Assembly (NCBI RefSeq): GCF_041146395.1
Contig: NC_090986.1
Span: 39,530,001-39,594,000 of the forward strand
From: Eulemur rufifrons
Taxonomy: Eukaryota; Chordata; Mammalia; Primates; Lemuridae
Length of the DNA: 64,000 nucleotides
Direction: 5' to 3'
In this document: piece after piece, positions 61,521-64,000 of the stretch
Layout of the letters: each line of letters starts with the position of its first letter
Position numbering within the stretch: the stretch's first letter is position 1
Made by a program: the position numbers and the translations under genes
Notes under the pieces: model-generated
The model's database searches: none
What the model was told of the DNA's origin: nothing
The model's input: the letters and a program-made list of their open reading frames with translations, nothing else

Positions 61521-64000
61521 TGACAGTAAATCCATGACTATTTTTCCCATCTGAGATTGTCCTTCTCTTTCCTGAAAAGTGCTCTGATCACCTATCTTTG
61601 AGTAAGGACATCCCTGGAGGAACACAAGCGTTCCTGTACAGCTGAGAAACAGTGGCTTACACTGTCATCACTTTGGTGAATACTTCTTGACACACTGAGT
61701 ATGGGATTACAACCCTGAAAAAAAAAGATGAATGAATTCAAATGATTCCCGTGTTGCTCAAGTGCAGGTACTTTTCACACACATGGGCCAGGATCCTAAG
61801 AGATTAAAGGAACATCCATATACACTTGCCATCAGTGGCAAAAAACAATTTCTCACCATATCCTAACCACCACCCTATCAGACATCTAAAGAGCCCTGAT
61901 ACTGCATTCTCTTGTAATCATATAATTAAATAGATATACACAAATAGAATAAGATTGTGACACAAGACCAGAATTATAGTGATCCAAGTTTAATATACAT
62001 GGGGTGGGGGGAAGTTCATAATCGACAAATTACAAACATAAGGCATACATATGATTTCAAATAATGTGATGCAAAAAGGAAAGATCTGACATGTGTTTGG
62101 TTTTTCTTTTCTATTTTTCCCCCTTTAAGAATGTTCACATGCTTGCTGAGTCATGTGATTTTCTGTCTTGCAGACATCGGGCTGAATACATCATGATATT
62201 GTAATGCATGTTGTGTCTCTCAAAGCTATGTTTCTGTAAAATTCAATCCCTGTTTAAACAAAAATGACCTTCTTTCCGTATTAAAATTAGGATAACAAAA
62301 TGCTTATAGAGTATTATGGCCACCAGCATTTCCCATGTCTGTAAGAAAGGAACTTTAGCAAGAATTGACCCTTCTTCAAAAGCCCCACACTAGCCAAGGA
62401 AAGGCTATTTGTATGGAGACCACAATGAGAAGACATGTGGTTGAATTGATTCCTTGGTAAATGGAGGAGAGGAATCTGTCAACTGCTCGAGCTCTATTCC
62501 AGACAGCCAGTGAATGAGGACTCACCCAGAAGAGCAGTGCATTTCTTGGCTCACAAAATCTGCCAGAAACAGTTCCTGCTGTGGAGCACTAGAAAAAGAG
62601 AAAATTTTGAATGTCACTGGCTTCCCTCCATCGTTCTTTACTCAGCATAACAGCAATTTTCAATAAATTCTTCATTGTCTAACAGTCTTCTTCCATCTGA
62701 TGCCTAGAAATGGGATTCCATCTAATTCATATTGCTGTGTTAAAATTTAAAGATAGCATAAAATCTTATTATATAATCAAAAATTAAGCTATTGAATGTA
62801 AAGGAATGCATTAATAAAAACATAAACCAATTTTTTAAAATGTAAAGAAAAAATTTCAACATACCCCAATGTATGTGCATGTGTACAAGATATTGAGTGT
62901 GCCTGATGAAAATAATATGATATAGGATATACCTAAATTTAGTTAGTTTTAAACTCTCAGTCACAAATAAAAAAGTCTAGTAGTCTAGCAACATAGTCTT
63001 AAAGAAAGGAAAGATAGAAGCAAGCCAGTTTAGGAGCTGATTAAGTATTCAGCAGAGAATTTTCTGTGGCTCAGTCAAAAAGCTCTGTCAGTGCATTTAA
63101 CTCTCTGGACAAAAGGTTGTTGAAATCACACAAAAGATCTTCCCAATTCAAATGCTGCAGATGAAATGATATTCACACAGAAGCATGCCAGATCTTCAAA
63201 GCTTCATAAAGGCCTCATCTATGCATTTTATGACTTGAACTTGCAAGCATAGTAAGAAACTGATATAAAACAAGCATAAAGAAATCTCTTTAAGAATGGA
63301 ATTCCTATTTTTACTTTACAAATTTATTTCAAGGCGCACATTCAGGAAGAAGGCGAACGCTAGGTCAGACACAAAGAAGAGATGTGAGCAGGTTATTCTT
63401 CCCCAATGTAAAAATAGCATCATTTGTATGAGGCCTAAAAAGCCTCATTATGTGAAAAGTGGGCAAACACTTTTGTAGTAGGACATTTGTAAAAAGAGAC
63501 TGGCAGTTTAGTGGAATGGTCTGAAAACTTGCATTCAAAGCAGCCACATATTCAAATCTGGATAAGGCTGAGAAGAAAGCAAAATGACTCCATGTGTCTA
63601 ATGGCTCTTTGATAAAACTTCTTTACTTTCATGGGCCCATGGGTACAATGGCTTCAATCAGTATGAAGAGTAGAGAAAAAGAAAAGCAGTAGGCCAGTTT
63701 GCCTCCTCATAGTAGGTGGGATTCCGTGGTCTTCTTGTTGTGATTCTGTGCTCAAACCATAGTAGAATCATAGAAGACTCCACTTAGAAAGAGCTTGGTG
63801 ACATTTAAGGGAGAGGTTTTCAAACTCTGTTCTACACACTTCTCAGCTCCACAGGGAGGAGAGGGGTAAAGTGAGAGGAAAGGCAGAGAAGCAGAATCTC
63901 GGCCTGGCTTCTGGACCAGACCATCAAGAAGTTAACAAATTCCCCAATATTTTAGAGGGGAAAATAGAGACTTTGAGAAGCTACTTTCCCAAAATCATAA
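61521..64000. other. Intergenic to window end, no gene recognised
   Basis: AT-rich with no repeat I can name. It contains a composite AP-1/NF-E2 plus M-box-like motif at 62144-62157 and a G run at 62001-62012. If it truly lacks repeats, it is a candidate place for conserved regulatory DNA. Confidence 0.4.
62144..62157 (+). promoter_or_regulatory. Composite NF-E2/AP-1 and M-box motif
   Basis: TGCTGAGTCA (exact NF-E2/MARE half) overlaps AGTCATGTG, the 9-base core of the melanocyte M-box (AGTCATGTGCT) bound by MITF. Motif match only. Confidence 0.3.

Overview
The window is AT-rich mammalian nuclear DNA, very probably from a strepsirrhine primate (lemur or loris/galago group). Three points support this. 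The first 5.2 kb holds the last three coding exons of an endothelin receptor type B gene. The dimeric Alu elements carry the 'GAGCAAGAGCGAGACCCC' form of the left-arm/linker region that I associate with strepsirrhine Alus. A short L1 tail at 53083-53182 has a lemur/galago-type 3' end and a perfect 11-bp target-site duplication. There are no bacterial or phage genes, no operons and no CRISPR array.

Layout. 1-5172: 3' end of EDNRB on the + strand (exons 342-475, 1046-1154, 2616-2750, then a roughly 2.4-kb 3' UTR ending at a polyadenylation signal at 5152-5157). The spliced reading frame gives 125 residues, matching positions 318-442 of the 442-residue human receptor: TM6, extracellular loop 3, TM7 and the palmitoylated tail. 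5173-64000: a gene desert downstream of EDNRB, in which I find no convincing protein-coding or RNA gene. It is made of old LINE-2 and MIR remains, many 5'-truncated or broken L1 copies, hAT-Charlie and Tigger DNA-transposon fossils, three Alu copies, several endogenous-retrovirus LTRs (the clearest a solo LTR at 35385-35905 with a 5-bp target duplication), microsatellites and unclassified sequence.

Several insertions are nested and give relative ages: a MER20-type element inside an L1 tail (about 10.2 kb), an Alu inside an LTR (43.2-44.1 kb), two LTRs inside an L1 (46.7-49.9 kb), and a MIR split by a rearranged block containing a 17-bp inverted repeat (49.9-50.5 kb).

No new biological system was found. 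The observations most worth a second look are local: a perfect 20-bp palindrome at 23552-23571, the cruciform-capable block near 50.15 kb, G-quadruplex-type tracts (one inside an EDNRB intron), two Pumilio-type sites in the EDNRB 3' UTR, and a few candidate regulatory motifs in the desert. Family names for the old repeats come from remembered consensus sequences. No repeat-masking or database search was run, and boundaries are approximate unless stated.
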